Shown here: positions 15,615-18,393 of the stretch, piece by piece
How the letters are laid out: each line of letters opens with the position of its first letter
Position numbering within the stretch: the first letter of the stretch is position 1
Assembly: GCA_964498835.1 (NCBI GenBank)
Contig: CAZCIX010000043.1
Span: forward strand, 1-18,393
Direction: 5' to 3'
Source of the DNA: JAGKXB01 sp964498835
Lineage (GTDB): Bacteria > Pseudomonadota > Gammaproteobacteria > Burkholderiales > Burkholderiaceae_D
DNA length: 18,393 nt
The notes under the pieces: generated by a model
The model's database searches: none
Told to the model about the DNA's origin: nothing
The model's input: the letters and a program-made list of their open reading frames with translations, nothing else
Translations under genes and position numbers: made by a program

Positions 15615-15778
15615 GGTCAATCTCCATAAATAATGCGCAAAAATATCCGAAATGAATATTTATTTTGCATCGGTTCAAACACGGCATCCGACACTAAGGG
15701 CTTAAAACTGGAAACCAGTCCTAATACACCAAAACTTGCTCGGGTACACCATCTGCGCTGGGTGCTTAAAAAGCAAGC
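15615..15778 (-). promoter_or_regulatory. Probable L10 autoregulatory leader of rplJ
   Basis: About 160 bases without a gene directly before rplJ, the place and size of the L10 leader known in proteobacteria, where L10(L7/L12) binds and blocks translation of rplJ-rplL. Local folds can be seen, for example ACTGG/CCAGT with a 3-base loop (15719-15707) and CGG...CCG elements at 15690-15671. I could not trace the full L10-binding kink-turn by eye, so the call rests mainly on position. Confidence 0.5.
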
Positions 15779-15807
15779 TTTTAACTTTACACAAAAAGTC
15801 TTGTAAA
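15779..15807 (-). promoter_or_regulatory. Candidate promoter for rplJ-rplL
   Basis: On the minus strand TTTACA (15807-15802) is followed after 17 bp by TTAAAA (15784-15779). The -35 is good; the -10 is weak (3 of 6). A promoter before rplJ is known at this place in E. coli, and a start near 15772 would give a leader of about 160 bases. The match alone would not carry the claim. Confidence 0.3.
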
Positions 15808-15883
15808 CTTTTTGCACACTGCCCAACGGTCTTTGATTGCCTAAACTGACTCAAACGAAAAACCAATTTAGCCCAAAGAAATA

Positions 15884-15905
15884 CCTCACACAATTGAGTG
15901 TGAGG
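15884..15905 (-). terminator. Hairpin after rplA (partial terminator or attenuator)
   Basis: CCTCACAC (15884-15891) and GTGTGAGG (15898-15905) form a perfect 8-bp stem with a 6-base loop, 61 bp after the rplA stop. On the transcribed strand it is followed by TATTTCTTTGGG, rich in T but broken. It may end part of the rplK-rplA message before the rplJ promoter region. Confidence 0.5.
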
Positions 15906-15966
15906 CTTAATTATTAAAATAACCAATCAAATGACATCTATTGATGATCAAGTCAACAAGCAAATA

Positions 15967-16662
15967 CTAAACAACCAATGTGGCTTGATCAACACGAACA
16001 CCTGCACCCATCGTAGATGAGAGAGAAACACGGCGCACATAAACGCCCTTACTAGTTGCAGGCTTAACTTTATTGAGGGCTTCAATTAGCGCAATTAAAT
16101 TCGATTTAAGTGCCTCATCGGCAAATGATTTACGACCAATTGTGGCATGAATAATGCCACTTTTATCGGTACGATATTGCACTTGACCAGCCTTCGCATT
16201 TTTTACAGCAGTAGCAACATCAGGTGTCACGGTACCAACTTTAGGATTAGGCATCAAACCACGCGGACCAAGGACCTGACCCAATGCTCCAACAATACGC
16301 ATGGTATCTGGTGAGGCGATAACAATATCAAAAGGCATATTACCAGCCTTGATTTGGTCAGCCAAATCCTCCATACCGACAATGTCAGCACCAGCAGCCT
16401 TCGCTTGCTCGGCTTTTTCGCCAGTCGCAAATACCGCAACACGAACTTCTTTACCAGTACCCGCTGGCAACACTACCGAACCACGAACAACTTGATCTGA
16501 TTTTTTGGGATCAACACCTAACTGCACTGATACGTCAATCGATTCATTGAACTTAGCATTAGCAAATTCCTTCACGATTGCAATCGCATTTTCGTATGGG
16601 TACACCTTAGTACGATCTACTTTTTCCTTAAATGCTTTAACGCGTTTGGATAATTTAGCCAT
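15967..16662 (-). CDS. rplA: 50S ribosomal protein L1
   Basis: 231-aa protein of the mobile L1 arm by the E site, where it helps release deacylated tRNA; in E. coli it also represses its own operon by binding near rplK. Conserved parts are FNESIDVSVQLGVDPKKSDQ (about 38-57), GPRGLMPNPKVGTVT (about 132-146) and the C-terminal KGVYVRRVSLSSTMGAGV. The ATG shares its A with the last base of the rplK stop (TAATG), and its GGAGG ribosome site lies inside the last rplK codons, so translation is probably coupled. The gene is intact and of normal length. Confidence 0.99.
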   Translation of the reverse strand: MAKLSKRVKAFKEKVDRTKVYPYENAIAIVKEFANAKFNESIDVSVQLGVDPKKSDQVVRGSVVLPAGTGKEVRVAVFATGEKAEQAKAAGADIVGMEDLADQIKAGNMPFDIVIASPDTMRIVGALGQVLGPRGLMPNPKVGTVTPDVATAVKNAKAGQVQYRTDKSGIIHATIGRKSFADEALKSNLIALIEALNKVKPATSKGVYVRRVSLSSTMGAGVRVDQATLVV

Positions 16663-17093
16663 TATAGACCCTCCACTGTAAGACCCATGGAACGCGCAGA
16701 ACCGGCGATAGTACGCACGGCCGCTTCCATATCAGCAGCTGTAAGATCTGGCATTTTTTGTGCTGCAATTGCTTCTGCCTGTTGACGAGTCAACTTACCA
16801 ACCTTATCAACATGCGGCTTCGCAGAACCTTTTTGCACACCAGAAGCTTTTTTTATCAAATATGTCGCAGGAGGCGTCTTCATCACAAATGTGAAAGACT
16901 TATCTGCGAACGCCGTAATAACCACTGGAATTGGCATACCAGGCTCAATGCCTTGGGTCTGAGCATTAAATGCCTTACAAAATTCCATGATATTCAAACC
17001 ACGCTGCCCCAAAGCTGGACCGATTGGTGGAGAAGGATTAGCTTTACCAGCTGGCACTTGCAGCTTAATAAAACCTATAATTTTTTTTGCCAT
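16662..17093 (-). CDS. rplK: 50S ribosomal protein L11
   Basis: 143-aa protein of the GTPase-associated centre; it binds 23S rRNA near 1067, is part of the stalk base with L10, and is needed for RelA activation. The N-terminal domain has the Pro-rich PAGKANPSPPIGPALGQ, the target region of thiopeptide antibiotics. The C-terminal RNA-binding domain has KVGKLT and ARSMGLTVEG. AGGA lies 9 bases before the ATG. It begins 108 bp after nusG and overlaps rplA by one base. Confidence 0.99.
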   Translation of the reverse strand: MAKKIIGFIKLQVPAGKANPSPPIGPALGQRGLNIMEFCKAFNAQTQGIEPGMPIPVVITAFADKSFTFVMKTPPATYLIKKASGVQKGSAKPHVDKVGKLTRQQAEAIAAQKMPDLTAADMEAAVRTIAGSARSMGLTVEGL

Positions 17094-17181
17094 TATTAAT
17101 TCCTACTATTATTGAGTGATAACGCCTACAACTTGCTTTTTTACTCTTTGCTTGCTGTTCAGCTCCTCTTACTTACTAACC

Positions 17182-17205
17182 ATAAAAATCCAATCGGATT
17201 TTTAT
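17182..17205 (-). terminator. Hairpin that contains the nusG stop codon
   Basis: ATAAAAATCC (17182-17191) and GGATTTTTAT (17196-17205) form a perfect 10-bp stem with a 4-base loop. The nusG TAA (17204-17202) lies inside the stem. The stem is AT-rich with only a two-GC core, so it is likely a weak terminator or an RNA 3' end structure; ribosomes ending at nusG would cover it. Confidence 0.5.
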
Positions 17206-17792
17206 ACTTTCTCGACCTGACCAAACTCCAATTCAACCGGCGTAGAACGACCAAAGATAACTACAGAAACTCGCACGCGCGATTTCTCATAATTAACTTC
17301 TTCAACACTACCGTTGAAATCGGTAAATGGACCATCTTTAATACGCACCAGCTCACCAACATCATACAAAACTTTAGGACGAGGCTTTTCTATACCTTCT
17401 TGCATCTGCTGCATGATTTTTTCGATTTCACGTGCAGGTATCGGAGTAGGTTTATTAGACTTGCCACCTATAAAACCAGCTACTTTATTGGTGTTTTTTA
17501 CCAAATGCCATGTCTCATCAGTCATTTCCATTTCAACCAATACATACCCTGGAAAAAAACGACGCTCAGTAACTGTTTTTTGCCCATTTTTAACCTCAAC
17601 AACCTCCTCAATAGGCACCAATATTTGGCCAAACTTATCCTGCATATCAGCACGTTCAATTCGCTCGGTGAGAGCACGCTGCACGCTTTTTTCCATACCT
17701 GAATATGCTTGCACTACATACCAACGTTTCCTACCAAGAACCACATCCGACTCAATAGAACTCAACACACCAACCCGAACATTCTCGCCCAT
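17202..17792 (-). CDS. nusG: Transcription termination/antitermination protein NusG
   Basis: 196 aa from the ATG at 17792. NusG binds RNA polymerase across the cleft, suppresses pausing, and links polymerase to Rho or to ribosomal S10. The NGN domain starts at KRWYVVQAYSGMEKSV and includes FFPGYVLVEMEM; the C-terminal KOW domain covers VGELVRIKDGPFTDFNGSVEEVN. About 20 residues stand before the KRWYVV motif, longer than the few residues of many homologues. The ATG overlaps the secE stop by one base (TAATG), which supports this start over a TTG four codons upstream at 17804. Translation is probably coupled to secE. Confidence 0.97.
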   Translation of the reverse strand: MGENVRVGVLSSIESDVVLGRKRWYVVQAYSGMEKSVQRALTERIERADMQDKFGQILVPIEEVVEVKNGQKTVTERRFFPGYVLVEMEMTDETWHLVKNTNKVAGFIGGKSNKPTPIPAREIEKIMQQMQEGIEKPRPKVLYDVGELVRIKDGPFTDFNGSVEEVNYEKSRVRVSVVIFGRSTPVELEFGQVEKV

Positions 17793-18172
17793 TATTTTTT
17801 CCAACCCAAAATTAAGTCGTACAATAAAAATTCTAGCAACTTATCCACACCCCATAGAAAAATTGCCATGACGAGAACAAAACCAAATACTACCGCTGTA
17901 ATTTGCAAAGCTTCTTTACGAGCAGGCCAAACCACCTTTTTAGTTTCTCGCATCGCCTCTCTGGAGAAACTAAAAAATTGACGCCCAACACTAGATATTC
18001 CTGCAAAAATCACAAAAAACAACAATCCTACAAATAAAGCACCTACACGTGCCACCGAGTTATCAGACAAAAAATAAAACCCAACAACGCCAGCAACAAC
18101 AGAGAAAAACGCCAATGCGATTTTTATTTTTTCGCCAGATACATCAACGTCTTGCATGGACTGATTAGACAT
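17792..18172 (-). CDS. secE: Preprotein translocase subunit SecE
   Basis: 126 aa, the long three-helix form as in E. coli (127 aa). It clamps SecY in the inner-membrane SecYEG channel. Hydrophobic segments are at about 17-35, 42-62 and 90-112, and the conserved amphipathic stretch SREAMRETKKVVWPARKEAL precedes the third. The frame stays open upstream through the tRNA-Trp gene, so the start is placed at the ATG at 18172, 35 bp after the tRNA. Its ribosome site is weak (GAAAG about 8 bases upstream). The TAA overlaps the nusG ATG. Confidence 0.93.
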   Translation of the reverse strand: MSNQSMQDVDVSGEKIKIALAFFSVVAGVVGFYFLSDNSVARVGALFVGLLFFVIFAGISSVGRQFFSFSREAMRETKKVVWPARKEALQITAVVFGFVLVMAIFLWGVDKLLEFLLYDLILGWKK

Positions 18173-18207
18173 ATTTTTTACTTTCAGCGCCTTTATTGTA
18201 CAAACTG

Positions 18208-18283
18208 TGGCAGGGACGGAGGGCATCGAACCCCCAACCTTCGGTTTTGGAGACCGACGCTCTGCCAATTGAGCTACGTCCCT
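18208..18283 (-). tRNA. trnW: tRNA-Trp (anticodon CCA)
   Basis: 76 bases folding into a full cloverleaf: acceptor AGGGACG/CGTCCCT, D arm GCTC...GAGC, anticodon stem TCGGT/ACCGA with loop CTCCAAA (anticodon CCA at 18250-18248), and T arm GGGGG TTCGATG CCCTC with one G-U pair. The discriminator G and the 3' CCA are encoded. It lies between tuf and secE on the same strand, 54 bp after the tuf stop, and is probably cut from a longer transcript. One tRNA-Trp gene at this place is typical of this locus. Confidence 0.98.
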
Positions 18284-18337
18284 ACGCTAACAAAACTGCT
18301 TTAATACGCCAACTTAACAAATAACAACGACAAAACC

Positions 18338-18393
18338 CTAGGCGATAATTTTAGCGACAACACCTGCACCAACAGTACGACCACCTTCACGAA
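18338..18393 (-). CDS. tuf: Elongation factor Tu, C-terminal fragment (cut by window edge)
   Basis: The last 17 codons read REGGRTVGAGVVAKIIA and stop at TAG (18340-18338), the conserved end of EF-Tu domain 3. It is read on the minus strand upstream of tRNA-Trp and secE, the tufB position. It is a second tuf copy besides the one at the left edge; the rest of the gene is outside the window. Confidence 0.97.
   Translation of the reverse strand, partial: REGGRTVGAGVVAKIIA

Noticed and set aside
18173..18268. Upstream extension of secE by 32 codons
   Set aside because: The extension runs through the tRNA-Trp gene; the conserved protein begins after the tRNA.

Overview
The window is the classic str/rif chromosomal locus of a betaproteobacterium. 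It is read almost entirely from the minus strand and is bounded by the ends of two elongation factor Tu genes. In order of transcription (right to left) it holds: end of one tuf - tRNA-Trp - secE - nusG - rplK - rplA - rplJ - rplL - rpoB - rpoC, then a convergent plus-strand gene, then rpsL - rpsG - fusA - start of a second tuf. EF-G of 701 aa, RpoB of 1368 aa, L11, L10 and a single tRNA-Trp between tuf and secE all point to Betaproteobacteria, most like Burkholderiales, with unusually AT-rich DNA for that order. The genus cannot be named from this window.

Right part (10.1-18.4 kb): tuf/tRNA-Trp/secE/nusG supply elongation, preprotein translocation and transcription elongation functions. rplK-rplA and rplJ-rplL encode the L11/L1 and L10/L7-L12 stalk proteins. 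rpoB and rpoC (5.85-14.28 kb) encode the catalytic core of RNA polymerase. Genes are tightly packed in places (TAATG stop/start overlaps at secE-nusG and rplK-rplA). Four junctions carry hairpins or long leaders that probably set the relative output of the genes: after nusG, before rplJ, between rplL and rpoB, and between rpoB and rpoC.

Left part (1-3.5 kb): rpsL, rpsG, fusA and tuf form the str operon, with a good sigma70-type promoter just upstream of rpsL.

Middle (3.5-5.85 kb): this is the accessory part. A plus-strand gene for a membrane-anchored alkaline-phosphatase-superfamily phosphoethanolamine transferase sits between rpoC and rpsL, ending at an 18-bp perfect-stem bidirectional terminator shared with rpoC. 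Just upstream is a ~280-bp remnant of an insertion sequence. It has two matching TGTATTA ends in inverted orientation and, between them, a frameshifted stub (about 50 codons) of an IS481-type transposase. One end of the remnant lies 8 bp upstream of the rpsL -35 box. The other end creates a possible -10 box just in front of the transferase gene.

No CRISPR array, prophage or complete mobile element is visible. The most interesting material is the insertion/decay event in the rpoC-rpsL gap and the hairpins inside the rpoBC and rplL-rpoB junctions.
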